Positions 20,140 through 29,771 are shown, counted from the first letter of the stretch. The stretch: DNA of 64,000 bases from Lactobacillus crispatus (GCF_018987235.1 NZ_CP072197.1:1612001-1676000), one strand, 5' to 3'. Made by a program: numbers and translations. Notes: generated by a model not told the origin, from the letters alone.

Positions 20140-20535
20140 TTAATTATCGAATTCAGCCTTGAAGTTCAAGTTAACCGGCTGACCCAAAGTTAATTGGGTT
20201 GTTTCATAGATCAAGGTCTCAAGTTGCTCAACTAATGGTCGAGTTAGTAACTGCCAATCTGAATTACTAATGTCAGAGCCATCACCATGGTAATCTTTTA
20301 ATTGCACGATTTGATGAATCAAGCCGCTTGCTTCAAACATAGCTGGTGCAGGAATTACATCATATTGAATAGCAACATCATAGTAACTACCATTTTCTTC
20401 TGAATGCTCATCGTCACCGCTAACATCTAATTTTCTAATTCCTGGTCTAACGTCACTAATTGGTTTGGTATCTTCATCAACTAAATCATAATGAAATGCC
20501 TGTACGATAATATCTGTCTGTTTTTCAAAATCCAT
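20140..20535 (-). CDS. DUF1149 family protein
   Basis: 131 residues, acidic, with no signal peptide or membrane segment. It fits the DUF1149 family (SecB-like fold suggested for relatives). The start codon shares one base with the trmL stop codon (TAATG), and ftsK starts 12 bases after its stop, so it is embedded in that operon. No function is shown by the sequence. Confidence 0.75.
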   Translation of the reverse strand: MDFEKQTDIIVQAFHYDLVDEDTKPISDVRPGIRKLDVSGDDEHSEENGSYYDVAIQYDVIPAPAMFEASGLIHQIVQLKDYHGDGSDISNSDWQLLTRPLVEQLETLIYETTQLTLGQPVNLNFKAEFDN

Positions 20536-21095
20536 TATTTATTCTCCCCTAGATTACGTTCATATCTTTCAGGACGATCATAGTCATCTTTTAACTTGTC
20601 ATTTTCATAATGATGGGTTGTTTCCATATTAGGAAAACCTTGCTGGCGTAAAGCTTCTAGCAAAACCATTGCTACAGAATTAGACAAGTTATAGCACCGA
20701 ATGTTATCAGACATTGGGATACGTAAATTACGGTCATAGTATTCACGCATAAAAGTTTCTGGCAAACCAGTTGTTTCTTTACCAAAAACAAAGTAATAAT
20801 TCTTGTTAGGATCAGTATAATCGACTTGTGCATAATTTTTTGATGAGAATTTAGAAATTAAATACATCTCATCATTAGGCCCTAAGGTCTTCAAAAAGGC
20901 ATTCAAGTCATCATGTCTGCGTACATCGACCTTGTCCCAATAATCAAGACCTGCTCGCTTCATTTTTTTATTATCGATTTGAAAACCAAGTGGTTCAATC
21001 AAATCAAGGACAGTGTTAGTCCCCGCACAAGTACGAGCAATATTACCAGTATTAGCTGGCATCAATGGTTCATACAAAACTACATGATTAGTCAT
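20535..21095 (-). CDS. trmL: tRNA (cytidine(34)-2'-O)-methyltransferase
   Basis: TrmL methylates the ribose of the wobble base in leucine tRNAs. Length is 186 residues with a SPOUT fold. Motif 1 is EPLMPANTGNIARTC near the N-terminus. The knot region is FGKETTGLPE and the cofactor loop is RCYNLSNSVAMVLLEA. The C-terminus after about residue 155 is a charged extension. AAGGAG precedes the ATG. It is the first gene of the run to ymfI that I can trace on the minus strand. Confidence 0.93.
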   Translation of the reverse strand: MTNHVVLYEPLMPANTGNIARTCAGTNTVLDLIEPLGFQIDNKKMKRAGLDYWDKVDVRRHDDLNAFLKTLGPNDEMYLISKFSSKNYAQVDYTDPNKNYYFVFGKETTGLPETFMREYYDRNLRIPMSDNIRCYNLSNSVAMVLLEALRQQGFPNMETTHHYENDKLKDDYDRPERYERNLGENK

Positions 21096-21112
21096 TCAAA
21101 AAACTCCTTATC

Positions 21113-21145
21113 AAAAAAAGCGTAGCTTTTAAGCCACGCTTTAAA
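21113..21145 (-). terminator. Terminator after the AI-2E family transporter gene
   Basis: The stem AAAGCGTGGC / GCTACGCTTT around a 6-base loop is followed by seven Ts on the minus strand. It lies only about 20 bases before trmL, so trmL must use read-through or a promoter inside this area. Confidence 0.85.
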
Positions 21146-21157
21146 ACTATCTAGTAT

Positions 21158-22345
21158 TTATTCGCTTTCGTCATGATCTGCATCCCCCGTGGTCGAAGAA
21201 ACAGCATTCTCTTCAAAGAGTTTAGACTCTCTTCGATAATAATTGTACACGCGAGACACAATAATCTTCAAGATCGCATAAATTGGAATACCGAAAACTA
21301 CACCCCATAAGCCCCAGACGGCACTAGCACCAATCAAGAGTAAAATTGTTGTAATTGGGTGCATTTCCATTTTATTCCCCATTACCCATGGGCTAAGAAT
21401 TCTTGATTCAATTGTTTGTTCAATAGCAAAAACAATTAAGACCTTAATTAACATTGAACCTGAAGTCATAATTGAAATTACAATTACAGGAATCATTGCT
21501 AATGGTGTACCAAAGTATGGGATTAAGTTCATAAACCCAGCTAAAATTGCCAAAGCCACGCCATATGGTAAACCAATTAGAATGTAACCCAATGAGAACA
21601 TCACACCTACCCAAAAGGCAACAGTAATTTGACCACGGACATATGAAGCAACAGCATAGTTAATATCATATAATAATTTGCTAAAACTAGGTTGCCACTT
21701 TTCAGGTGCAAACTTGGTAATATATGGCCGCAGTTGATGACCATCTTTTAACATGAAGAATAAAATAAACGGTGCAGTTAACAAAGTCATAGCCACCATT
21801 GTAATAATGCTGACGGCAGATGAAATATTGCCGATAGTTGCATTGATGGTACTTTGTCCAGATTTAAATAAGGTCTTCTGCGTATTATCAATCATGCCTT
21901 TGATACTGCCTTTAAATGAATGTAAACGCGGATCTTGCAACGCATTTTGTGTTGCATTAACCGCATCATTCCAAATATGAGGCCAGTTCTTTATCAATGA
22001 ATTAATCTGATTCTGTGCAATTGGAACCAAGATATTAATAATCCAAATTAATGCGACAACTACTAGTAAGAATAAAACTATAATTGTCACCACTCGCGGA
22101 ATCTTAAATTTTCTTTCACACCAATCAACAACCGGATTCATGATATAGTACTGAATTACCGCTAATAATAATGGCGGTAAAATTGCACTAAAGAAGATCC
22201 AGGCAGGATTCAATACAAAAGATACCTTATTAAAGACCCAAATAATTAAAAAGAATAGCAGGACGTTTAATAAAACAATACTAAAACGATTATCTAAGAA
22301 CCATTTTTTAAAAACAGTTCCACCCCTATGTTGGTTATTTTCCAT
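21158..22345 (-). CDS. AI-2E family transporter (PerM/YdbI type membrane protein)
   Basis: 395 residues with about eight transmembrane helices and the family pattern of a long soluble section (about 120-175) between helices 3 and 4. GLPYGVALAILAGFMNLIPYFGT is the signature region, seen near residue 280. Relatives export autoinducer-2 or act as sodium/proton antiporters; the substrate here cannot be read from sequence. The tail is acidic. A terminator follows. The GutA-like gene lies 16 bases upstream, so both may be co-transcribed. Confidence 0.82.
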   Translation of the reverse strand: MENNQHRGGTVFKKWFLDNRFSIVLLNVLLFFLIIWVFNKVSFVLNPAWIFFSAILPPLLLAVIQYYIMNPVVDWCERKFKIPRVVTIIVLFLLVVVALIWIINILVPIAQNQINSLIKNWPHIWNDAVNATQNALQDPRLHSFKGSIKGMIDNTQKTLFKSGQSTINATIGNISSAVSIITMVAMTLLTAPFILFFMLKDGHQLRPYITKFAPEKWQPSFSKLLYDINYAVASYVRGQITVAFWVGVMFSLGYILIGLPYGVALAILAGFMNLIPYFGTPLAMIPVIVISIMTSGSMLIKVLIVFAIEQTIESRILSPWVMGNKMEMHPITTILLLIGASAVWGLWGVVFGIPIYAILKIIVSRVYNYYRRESKLFEENAVSSTTGDADHDESE

Positions 22346-22361
22346 CTATTCATCCTAATTT

Positions 22362-22742
22362 TTAAATGTGTTCATAAACAATATCATCATCAACCTTAAA
22401 ATTAGGTAATGGTTGATCAATATCCGGATCAAAGTAGATCGCATTAGCAAGTGGCGTCTTAGAAACGGGACGGTTAAAGAACAAGGTTGCGTGTCCCAAT
22501 GCCTTCATGTTGCTCTCTACCATCGGACCAACATAGTTTGCAACATAGGTTTGACCATCAACAGTGATTGTATCGCCTTTTTTAAAAACAAAACCACTAA
22601 CTGGCGTCTCAGTACTGAATTTTTGAATGACAGAAACGTCTTCCAAATCCTTATTAGCACCCTCGCCAAATAAAATTACCATGCCATCTTTATTATCGAC
22701 GGCCTTTTTACCAATTTTTTTAATATTTGCAATCCATTTCAT
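22362..22742 (-). CDS. Orphan PTS glucitol/sorbitol IIA-like protein without the expected phospho-histidine
   Basis: 126 residues from ATG at 22742 (AAGGAG 11 bases upstream). The first 12 codons of the longer open frame precede that site and are not likely to be used. It resembles PTS IIA-Gut: GMVILFGEGANKDLEDVSVI aligns with the family block and GHATLFFN with its GHxTLxF motif. In E. coli GutA the active histidine follows in CFIH; here the same place reads SVIQ, so it probably cannot carry phosphate. No IIB or IIC partners are nearby. It may be a regulator or a binding protein. Confidence 0.65.
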   Translation of the reverse strand: MKWIANIKKIGKKAVDNKDGMVILFGEGANKDLEDVSVIQKFSTETPVSGFVFKKGDTITVDGQTYVANYVGPMVESNMKALGHATLFFNRPVSKTPLANAIYFDPDIDQPLPNFKVDDDIVYEHI

Positions 22743-22778
22743 AATATAATCTCTCCTTAAAAATAATTTTAGCATAAG

Positions 22779-22806
22779 AAAAGCTGCTTAAAAACTTAAG
22801 CAGCCC
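22779..22806. promoter_or_regulatory. Inverted repeat upstream of the GutA-like gene
   Basis: GCTGCTTAA and TTAAGCAGC form a near-perfect hairpin with a 3- to 4-base loop, 40-60 bases before the GutA-like ATG. On the minus strand it is followed by TTTTCTT and overlaps the -35 position of an extended -10 (TGCTAAAAT). It could be an operator or an attenuator. Confidence 0.45.
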
Positions 22807-22872
22807 AAAATCGGCGATTATTTTTTGCTCAACAGGAAATCGTGTTTTTAAGCGTCTAATCCGCTTTCATGC

Positions 22873-22878
22873 TATACT
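22873..22878 (+). promoter_or_regulatory. -10 box of the pgl promoter
   Basis: TATACT preceded by TGC (extended -10), 44 bases before the pgl ATG. There is no good -35. Confidence 0.5.
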
Positions 22879-22921
22879 TTATTTTAGACTTATTTTTATT
22901 TAGAGATGGAGGCCCACATAT

Positions 22922-23950
22922 ATGAAGGTTTTAATCGGAGGTTACACCAAAAAAACTTCCAAAGGGATTTATGAATTACCTATTACCGGTGCAGCAAATG
23001 ATGCCCGTTTAGGCAAAGCTGAGAATATTATTAGCGTTGGTGGTCCAACTTATTTCCGAAAAGATGGTAATTTAATTTTTACTGTTAATAACGCTGGCGA
23101 TAAAGGTGGAATCAGCGTCTTTCAATTAAGTGATCAAGGCGCAAACGAAGTTGACCACTATTTAACTCCAGGCTCTTCGCCAGCTTATGTAGGAATTAAC
23201 CGCACCAAAAAGTTGATTTACACTGCTAACTATCATACTGCTGTCTTGTCCGTTTTCCGCTACAACGACAGTGGCAAGCTCGATCTAGTTGATACTATAA
23301 CTCACAAAGCTGAAACGTTGGGTCCGCGTCCTGAACAAGTTGACGGTCCTCACCCTCACTTCTTTGATGAAACCCCAGCTGGTAACTTGGTTAGTTGTGA
23401 TCTAGGCAATGATACCGTTGATTTTTATAGATTAGAAAATGATCAATTAAAACACATTGCTCAATATAAGTGCGAAACTGGCTTTGGTACACGTCATATC
23501 GTCTTCAGTAAAGATGGCAATTACTTCTACGTTGTCGGTGAACTTTCTAGTCAAATCAATGTCGTTAAATTTAACGAAGACACTTGGGACTTTGAAAATA
23601 TTGCTACTTATAAGACAATTCCTGCTGATTTTACTGACCATAACGGAGCTGCTGCTTTATATATTAGTCAAGATGGCAAATATGTTTACACTTCCAACAG
23701 GGGACATAATTCAATTGCTGTCTTCAAAGTTAACGACGATCATACTTTGAGCCTGGTTCAACGTGTATCCACTTTTGGTGACTTCCCTCGTGATTTTAAT
23801 TGGGATAAAGATCAGCGCTACGTCGTTGTCGCTAATCAAAATACAGATAATGCTACTCTTTACACAAGAAACGCTGGTACTGGTAGCCTAACTCCTATTC
23901 AAAAAGAAATTTCCGTACCAGAAGGCACTCGCGTTCTTTTCACCAAATAG
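22922..23950 (+). CDS. pgl: 6-phosphogluconolactonase, beta-propeller (YbhE/Pgl) type
   Basis: Lactonase that hydrolyses 6-phosphogluconolactone in the oxidative pentose phosphate route. Length is 342 residues. It has the repeated seven-bladed propeller pattern. Family motifs include GPHPHFFDET (about residues 142-151), RHIVFSKDGNYFYVVGE and SNRGHNSIAVF near 260. AUG follows ATGGAGG. It is a single gene with a terminator at 23970-24002; its neighbours do not belong to the same pathway. Confidence 0.9.
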   Translation: MKVLIGGYTKKTSKGIYELPITGAANDARLGKAENIISVGGPTYFRKDGNLIFTVNNAGDKGGISVFQLSDQGANEVDHYLTPGSSPAYVGINRTKKLIYTANYHTAVLSVFRYNDSGKLDLVDTITHKAETLGPRPEQVDGPHPHFFDETPAGNLVSCDLGNDTVDFYRLENDQLKHIAQYKCETGFGTRHIVFSKDGNYFYVVGELSSQINVVKFNEDTWDFENIATYKTIPADFTDHNGAAALYISQDGKYVYTSNRGHNSIAVFKVNDDHTLSLVQRVSTFGDFPRDFNWDKDQRYVVVANQNTDNATLYTRNAGTGSLTPIQKEISVPEGTRVLFTK

Positions 23951-23969
23951 TAATTAACATTAGTACCAA

Positions 23970-24002
23970 AGTCATGGCGCAATAGAACGTCATGGCTTTT
24001 TT
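23970..24002 (+). terminator. Terminator after pgl
   Basis: AGTCATGGCG pairs with CGTCATGGCT over 10 bp including two G-U pairs, with an 8-base loop and six Ts. Confidence 0.75.
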
Positions 24003-24061
24003 ATTCCTACAACTTAAAGTAAAATAGAAATAAATGAAACAAAATATAAGAAGGTGACAAA

Positions 24062-24754
24062 GTGAAAAGAAAAATAATTCGAATATTACTTTTCATTCTT
24101 GGCGGGATATTAGGGTTACTACTTCTGTATAAACTCTATTTAAATTACCGTCCTGAATTGAATTTATTACTTCATTTTGATCACCATAATGAAGAAGTAC
24201 TCGTTAACATGGTCCGTAGCCATGGTATTGAAGACTTAGCCTTTTTATTTTTACTTAATGCGATCTGTGTAGCAATTCCTGGCTTATCCAACGGAATCTT
24301 TTGTGTTCTCAACGGAATCCTTTATGGCCCTGCCTGGGGATTTATTGTTAATTGGATCAGTGACATTTTAGGCCAAATAATTTTAATGGAACTTTTGCAA
24401 AAACTCTATGACATGAAAAAGATGTCTAACAGTAAAGTTTATAAGTTATTGACTGGATTAAAATCACCAATGCTTGGATTAATTATTGGATATATGATTC
24501 CATTTATTCCGAGTGCGACAGTTAGCTATGTCAACATTATGATTAATAAGGGGCAACGTAAAAAACAGCTAATACCAATCATTATCGGTGTCATCCCCTT
24601 CGCTTACTTATATGCTTATGGTGGCGATTCAATCTTGCACTTAGACGGACCACGATTGATTAAAGTTGTAATCTCATTCGTTGTCATTGCTTTAATTGCA
24701 GTAGCTATTTTGCTTAGTCTGAGAGCAATCAAAAAGCGTACAAAAAAAGCTTGA
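24062..24754 (+). CDS. TVP38/TMEM64 family membrane protein
   Basis: 230 residues with a GTG start preceded by AGAAGG. It has five or six hydrophobic segments. The core (about residues 60-180), with GLSNGIFCVLNGILYGPAWG and the later PFIPSATVSYVN, fits the SNARE-associated/VTT domain of the DedA superfamily, whose bacterial members act in membrane lipid flipping or homeostasis. The C-terminus is basic (KKRTKKA). It is a single gene that converges with oleate hydratase. Confidence 0.78.
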   Translation: MKRKIIRILLFILGGILGLLLLYKLYLNYRPELNLLLHFDHHNEEVLVNMVRSHGIEDLAFLFLLNAICVAIPGLSNGIFCVLNGILYGPAWGFIVNWISDILGQIILMELLQKLYDMKKMSNSKVYKLLTGLKSPMLGLIIGYMIPFIPSATVSYVNIMINKGQRKKQLIPIIIGVIPFAYLYAYGGDSILHLDGPRLIKVVISFVVIALIAVAILLSLRAIKKRTKKA

Positions 24755-24775
24755 ATTTACTCAAGCTTTTTTATT
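24742..24775. terminator. Bidirectional terminator between the TVP38 gene and oleate hydratase
   Basis: The perfect stem AAGCTTGA / TCAAGCTT with a 6-base loop has a T run on one side and an A run on the other. It overlaps the last codons of the plus-strand gene. Confidence 0.85.
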
Positions 24776-24788
24776 ATGCCTAGCATAT

Positions 24789-26564
24789 TTAAACTAAGTT
24801 AGCTTCTTCTAACAGTTCTTCGACCCAAGTTCTCTTGATTTTCTTCATCCCTGTTTTGAGAGCTAACTTCTCAGGTAATGGCATCTCTTGATCAACTAAT
24901 TTCTTCTTGTCAGACATGTAGTACATCGCACGAAGCAATTGACGAATATCATAAATTGAGTCAAATACTTCAGGTACACCACGGTCAACGTTAAGCAATG
25001 TATAAACAGCTTCCATGGCAGTTCTGACAGAATATTCGGTGGTAAAGACAGTGTCTCTAGTTGGTGATTCGGCAAAATTGCCAATAAAGGCAATATTAAC
25101 TGATCCTTCTGGAACAACATCTGGACGGTCCCCATCATGACGAGGCATAAAGTAACTAGTGATATATGGCATGTAAACTGGTACGGTATTCATATTTTCT
25201 TCACTAGCCAATTCGCTGATTTGACTCTCTGGTACGCCTAAGTGATAGAGCATTTCCTCGGCAATTTCTTTACCAGTACAGTCAACGACTCTCTTCTTGA
25301 TGTAATTACCCTCAGTATCAGAATACAAAGCATAAATCCAAACAACGATTTGATCTGGATTCTGGCTCTTAAAGTGAGGTTGACGGTGAATAGTAAAGCT
25401 AAGTTCCCAATTAGAGTCAACAACAGTGATAATTCCACCAGTATTAACTTTACCATCGTAAAGGCTGCGCTTAGTCAAGCGTTCAAAGTATGGAGCTATT
25501 TTCTTATTTTCCAAGGTAGCTGTAGCTGATACGAACCAACTACGCTCTGGCAAGTTTTCACAGAAGACATCTGGATGACCAAAGTCAGGATCTTGTTTAG
25601 CCAAATTTTCCCATAATTTCCATGAAGAGCCCTTGTCGTGAGTAATTGGTGCTGGGGTATTTTGATCACCATAAGTAGAACTTTCAGTGATTGAACCGTT
25701 AGTCACAAAGACAATATCATCTGGGGTTAAATCAATATCACTTTGCTCACCATTCTTGGTCATCACGATCTTCTTGGCAACCTTTTGCTTGCCCTCATGA
25801 TCAACAACCACGTTATCAACGTGACAATCATATTCAAATTGAACACCGTGATCTTTTAAATATGCCAAAAGTGGCTTAACCATGGACTCATATTGGTTAT
25901 ACTTGTTAAACTTCAATGCGGTAAAGTCAGGCAAACCATCAATATGGTGAATAAAGCGCATTGCATAACGCCGCATTTCGGCTGCTGAGTGCCATTTTTC
26001 AAAGGCAAACATTGTTGCCCAGTATGTCCAGAAATTAGTCTTAAAGAAGTCATCACTGAAGAATTCTTCAATTGTTTCACCTTGGAGTTCCTTTTCCGGT
26101 GTCATGATTAACTTCAAGATTTCATTAGCGCACTTACCTAGACCATATTGACCATTACTTGGTAAGCGATCACCGCGATTATAAATTAGACGGCAATTGG
26201 ATGAGTTAGGATCTTCTTTATCAAGCCAATAATATTCATCTAAGTATGATGCGCCAGGGATTTCCAAACTTGGAATCGATCTGTACATATCCCACAAACA
26301 TTCAAAGTGGTTCTCCATTTCGCGGCCGCCCCGAACCACGAAACCTGCATTAGGACGCTTAGCACCATCAAGTGAACCACCAGCTACGGGTAGCTCTTCT
26401 AAGATATGAATATTTTCACCCTTCATTTGTGCATCACGAACTAAAAAGACAGCTGCAGAAAGACCGGCTAAACCACTACCAATAATATAAGCAGATTTTT
26501 TATCTACGCCTGCGGGCTTTTTGGCATCCGCAAAAGCCTCATAATTACCATTGGAATAGTACAT
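24789..26564 (-). CDS. ohyA: Oleate hydratase (myosin-cross-reactive antigen family)
   Basis: FAD-dependent enzyme that adds water to the cis-9 double bond of unsaturated fatty acids to give 10-hydroxy fatty acids; linked to detoxification of host fatty acids in lactobacilli. Length is 591 residues, the family size. The FAD-binding motif [16 protein letters not shown] is at about residues 29-44, and [14 protein letters not shown] (about 79-92) is strongly conserved in the family. It is a single gene with its own upstream region, which holds a cre-like site. Confidence 0.95.
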   Translation of the reverse strand: MYYSNGNYEAFADAKKPAGVDKKSAYIIGSGLAGLSAAVFLVRDAQMKGENIHILEELPVAGGSLDGAKRPNAGFVVRGGREMENHFECLWDMYRSIPSLEIPGASYLDEYYWLDKEDPNSSNCRLIYNRGDRLPSNGQYGLGKCANEILKLIMTPEKELQGETIEEFFSDDFFKTNFWTYWATMFAFEKWHSAAEMRRYAMRFIHHIDGLPDFTALKFNKYNQYESMVKPLLAYLKDHGVQFEYDCHVDNVVVDHEGKQKVAKKIVMTKNGEQSDIDLTPDDIVFVTNGSITESSTYGDQNTPAPITHDKGSSWKLWENLAKQDPDFGHPDVFCENLPERSWFVSATATLENKKIAPYFERLTKRSLYDGKVNTGGIITVVDSNWELSFTIHRQPHFKSQNPDQIVVWIYALYSDTEGNYIKKRVVDCTGKEIAEEMLYHLGVPESQISELASEENMNTVPVYMPYITSYFMPRHDGDRPDVVPEGSVNIAFIGNFAESPTRDTVFTTEYSVRTAMEAVYTLLNVDRGVPEVFDSIYDIRQLLRAMYYMSDKKKLVDQEMPLPEKLALKTGMKKIKRTWVEELLEEANLV

Positions 26565-26620
26565 AAAGATATCCTCTTTTCTGTATAAGTATAGTTTTTA
26601 ACATTACGCTTTAATTCTAA

Positions 26621-26634
26621 AGAAAGCGGTTACT
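26621..26634 (-). promoter_or_regulatory. cre-like site upstream of oleate hydratase
   Basis: AGTAACCGCTTTCT on the minus strand matches 12 of 14 positions of TGWAANCGNTNWCA. It lies about 57 bases before the ATG. A TATACT box follows at about 30 bases before the ATG. Confidence 0.4.
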
Positions 26635-26669
26635 GGATGCAAGTTTTTTAGAAGTTTTAGCTAATAACT

Positions 26670-27575
26670 TTAGAATTCTTTATTAATTAGTTTCTGCCAC
26701 AGTTCTTGCATATCTTTTGGATCATTCAACTCAATTGTTTTACATTTTTGCTGGCTAAATGGATCCGGAAAATTTAAATAAAAGCAATTTAAGGCTTGGC
26801 GTGAAAACCCATCTTGAATTCCATATAAAGGATCACCATATAAGGGGTGTCCCAGATAAGCCATGTGAACACGGATCTGATGGGTTCTACCGGTAAGCAA
26901 GCGTAACTCTACCAAGCTAGCACCTGTAACCTGATCTAGGACTCGATACGCGGTTTGAGCGTCCTTTCCATCTGCCACTACCGCACGTTTAACCCCACTA
27001 CCCTTTTTGCCAATCGGTTGATCAATTAAACCAGTTAACTCATTCGGAGCAAAATTGCCATGTACAATTGCATGATATTTTTTGACAAATTTCTTCTTGC
27101 CAATTTTACTAAAACGAGCATGGGAAATTGCATTTTTCCCCACCAATACTAAACCAGATGTATCTCGATCTAATCTAGTAATAACATGCGGCTTCAAATT
27201 TTTCTGTCCTTTTTGGGCAAAATAACCCAACAATCGATTGACCACCGCATCATCATCTTCATAGCGTGAGGGAATTGACAACACACCTGCAGGTTTGTTA
27301 ACTACAAGATAATTTTTATTCTCCAACACAATTGATACTGGATTATTCGATGGCTTTAAAAAATCATTTTTCTTTTCTTCACCACTGATAAAAATCACTT
27401 CATCCCCAGCACGCAAATTAAAGCTAGTATATCTTCTTTTATGATTTACTAAAATCATGCCATGATGGTGTTTAGCATTGTTTAACGCTTGATGCGAAAA
27501 ACCATTTTTTAACAAAAAAGGACCCAGCTTTTTGGGGTCTCTTTCTTGCACAATTAGTCTAAATAAACTAGTCAT
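26670..27575 (-). CDS. RluD-family pseudouridine synthase
   Basis: Converts uridine to pseudouridine in rRNA or tRNA. Length is 301 residues from MTSLFRLIVQ, whose ATG overlaps the nadK stop (ATGACTAG). An ATG three codons earlier is possible. The far-upstream open frame lies inside nadK and is not real. An S4-like N-terminal region is followed by the catalytic RLDRDTSGLVLVGK with the active Asp (about residue 138) and TGRTHQIRVHMAYLGHPLYG. It is the third gene of the relQ-nadK-rlu operon, a conserved order in Firmicutes. The target site is not assignable. Confidence 0.9.
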   Translation of the reverse strand: MTSLFRLIVQERDPKKLGPFLLKNGFSHQALNNAKHHHGMILVNHKRRYTSFNLRAGDEVIFISGEEKKNDFLKPSNNPVSIVLENKNYLVVNKPAGVLSIPSRYEDDDAVVNRLLGYFAQKGQKNLKPHVITRLDRDTSGLVLVGKNAISHARFSKIGKKKFVKKYHAIVHGNFAPNELTGLIDQPIGKKGSGVKRAVVADGKDAQTAYRVLDQVTGASLVELRLLTGRTHQIRVHMAYLGHPLYGDPLYGIQDGFSRQALNCFYLNFPDPFSQQKCKTIELNDPKDMQELWQKLINKEF

Positions 27576-28371
27576 TTTTTTCATTATCTCCAATAAACGC
27601 ATTTTGTACGCGTGACCAAAAATGATGGTGGCCAAATTGATCAAACTGAATCGAATGCCGCGAAATTCGATATTCAATCTTCTTAGCATTACGTACATCA
27701 ATTCTTGCTCCATCAACTGTCATCACAAAATGATCTGCATTAGGAACAATCGAAATCCATTGATCAGGCGCAATCACAATTGGTGATGACAAAGTTCTAA
27801 AAACTCGATTATTAATTGAGGCAATTTCAGTCATTTGCAACGCTTTTAGCCGGGGATGAATTACTGCACCACCTAGTGATTTGCCATAAGCAGTCGAACC
27901 TGTTGGTGTTGAAACGCAAAGACCATCGCCTCGAAAGTTTTCAAATAATTGATCATTAATGTACACATCGGCCTCTAATGTATGTGAAACTCTTTTAACC
28001 GCTGATTCATTGACGGCTAAATGGTAATGAGTTTCACCTGATTCAGTGAGCATCTTTATTTCTAGTAAAGGATACTTCGCTGGTTCACCCTTGGTTACTG
28101 CTAAAGCATCAACCATTTTTTCAATATCATAGTTACGCCAATCAGTATAAAAACCTAAGTGGCCAGTATGAATCCCAATAAAGCGCACAGAATCTACTTG
28201 ATTTTCATAACGGTGGAAGGCATTGATGAGGGTGCCATCACCGCCAACAGTGATCACTACATCAGGATATCTAGCATCAAAGATAAAGCCCTTTTCCTGA
28301 AGCAGCTTCTTAAGCTGCGCAACTGTCTTTAACGTTTCATCATAGTTATTATGCGCTATTGTTACTTTCAT
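27568..28371 (-). CDS. nadK: NAD kinase
   Basis: Phosphorylates NAD to NADP. Length is 267 residues. The GGDG motif is in TVGGDGTLINAFH (about residues 42-54) and the second conserved block is NESAVKR (about 118). PTGSTAYGKSLGG is the family signature at about 155-167. It overlaps relQ by 4 bases upstream and the pseudouridine synthase by 8 bases downstream, so all three are translationally coupled. Confidence 0.97.
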   Translation of the reverse strand: MKVTIAHNNYDETLKTVAQLKKLLQEKGFIFDARYPDVVITVGGDGTLINAFHRYENQVDSVRFIGIHTGHLGFYTDWRNYDIEKMVDALAVTKGEPAKYPLLEIKMLTESGETHYHLAVNESAVKRVSHTLEADVYINDQLFENFRGDGLCVSTPTGSTAYGKSLGGAVIHPRLKALQMTEIASINNRVFRTLSSPIVIAPDQWISIVPNADHFVMTVDGARIDVRNAKKIEYRISRHSIQFDQFGHHHFWSRVQNAFIGDNEKND

Positions 28372-29000
28372 AATTTTTCTTTGCCCTTATTTTTGGTAAA
28401 AATTTTCTGAGCTTCTTGGACCTCATCCTTAATTGATGACATTTCTTCGTCTAGTCTATAAGCGGCTTCAGCCGTTGATTTTAATCTAGCTGAAATGTCA
28501 TCAGGATAGACACCTTGATATTTGTAATTTAAAGTATGCTCGACAGTAGCCCAAAAGTTCATTGCCATAGTTCTAATCTGAACTTCCGCAATTAATTTTT
28601 TCGGACCTTCTGGTAAGTAAACCGTATAGTTAATCACCATGTGGTATGACCGATATCCACTCGGCTTAGCATTTTGAATATAATCACGCTCCTCAACAAC
28701 TTCCATATCATCTCGAGCATGAATCAAATCTACTACCTTATAAATATCGTCTACAAATTGAGTAACAATCCTAATCCCTGCAATATCTTGCATATCAGTC
28801 TCAATGACATCAGGACTAATTACTCGCCGTTTCATTTTTTCCTTGATAGAATCAACTGTCTTTACCCGGCCAATTACAAATTCAATAGGTGAATGTTCTC
28901 CCTTAGTTAAAAAGCCTTGTCTAAGGGAACGAAATTTAACCTTTAACTCGCGAACAGCTTCGTTATAAGGCCACAAGAAGTTATCCCAATCTAATTCCAT
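28368..29000 (-). CDS. relQ: Small alarmone synthetase RelQ (GTP pyrophosphokinase)
   Basis: Makes (p)ppGpp without a hydrolase domain. The 210 residues match the YjbM/RelQ size. The synthetase motif DIAGIRIVTQFVDDIY is near residues 70-85, YIQNAKPSGYRSYHMV carries the nucleotide-binding loop, and EVQIRTMAMNFWATVEH the conserved E-x-Q-x-R-T. It is the first gene of an operon with nadK (4-base overlap) and is divergent from the CYTH gene across 76 bases; relQ-nadK-rlu next to CYTH and YjbH is a conserved Firmicutes cluster. Confidence 0.95.
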   Translation of the reverse strand: MELDWDNFLWPYNEAVRELKVKFRSLRQGFLTKGEHSPIEFVIGRVKTVDSIKEKMKRRVISPDVIETDMQDIAGIRIVTQFVDDIYKVVDLIHARDDMEVVEERDYIQNAKPSGYRSYHMVINYTVYLPEGPKKLIAEVQIRTMAMNFWATVEHTLNYKYQGVYPDDISARLKSTAEAAYRLDEEMSSIKDEVQEAQKIFTKNKGKEKL

Positions 29001-29076
29001 GAGAAAACATTCCTTTCTTAAGCAAACAAACTCATTTTACCATATAATTAAGTTAAACAGTTCGGAGGAAAAACAG

Positions 29077-29685
29077 ATGAGTAAAAATCGAGAAATTGAA
29101 GCAAAAATTCTTTTAAATAAAAGCGTTTATGATCAGATCACTGCCGCTTTTCCAATCAAAAGTGACTTTACCCAAGAAAATTATTATTTTGATACAGCAG
29201 ATGATTTATTAAAAAATCATCAAATTAGCTTGCGTATTCGAATCTATGCTACTCACGCAGAGCAAACAATGAAGGTACCGGATCCTAATCCTGTACAAAA
29301 GAATTTCCATGAAGTAATTGAAATTAATGATGAATTAACTCACGCTCAAGCTAAAAAATTAGTAGCAAAAAAGCATTTTAAATTCACTGGTAATATTGGC
29401 GCATATCTAGATAATCATTTTGCCAATGACCAAAAAAAGCTACGTCTTTTCACCTGGAGCAAAACCCGCAGAATTTTGATGAACGGGCCACAAAACTGTG
29501 AATTAACTCTAGATGCTACGTCTTATCCAGATAACTATCAAGATTTTGAATTAGAAATCGAAAATACTAATCCTGCTTTAATTCAAACAGTATTAACTAA
29601 ACTTGAACAAGAATATGACTTTGAACAAACGGCTGCTAACACTAATCAAAGCAAAATAGCTCGTGCAAGCGCTCACCAAAAATAG
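29077..29685 (+). CDS. CYTH domain protein (YjbK-like)
   Basis: The CYTH fold binds triphosphates with metal ions. The ExExK hallmark is present as EIEAK at residues 5-9. The start at MSKNREIEAK is chosen because CGGAGG stands just upstream; the open frame extends further left but has no ribosome binding site there. Length is 202 residues. Relatives are thiamine triphosphatase-like or inorganic triphosphatases; the substrate is unknown here. A TATAAT at 29043-29048 is a likely -10. Next to relQ on the other strand, a role in phosphate or alarmone metabolism is possible but unproven. Confidence 0.85.
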   Translation: MSKNREIEAKILLNKSVYDQITAAFPIKSDFTQENYYFDTADDLLKNHQISLRIRIYATHAEQTMKVPDPNPVQKNFHEVIEINDELTHAQAKKLVAKKHFKFTGNIGAYLDNHFANDQKKLRLFTWSKTRRILMNGPQNCELTLDATSYPDNYQDFELEIENTNPALIQTVLTKLEQEYDFEQTAANTNQSKIARASAHQK

Positions 29686-29771
29686 TATATAGAAAATAAG
29701 GCATATTTTTTGTCACTTATTTTTTTTCTTGCTAAAGTAACTAATAGTAAATCACCAAAGAGGTCGAGATT

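Noticed and set aside
22808..22840. GGCGATTATTTTTTGC before pgl as a fourth com-box
   Set aside because: The T run and GC are present but CGTAATA is missing (it reads GCTCAACA).
23447..23750. Open frames inside pgl on both strands
   Set aside because: Shadows of the propeller gene; no ribosome binding sites and no family features.
27576..27716. N-terminal extension of the RluD-family protein
   Set aside because: It lies within nadK in another frame and resembles no family member; the conserved part begins at MTSLF.
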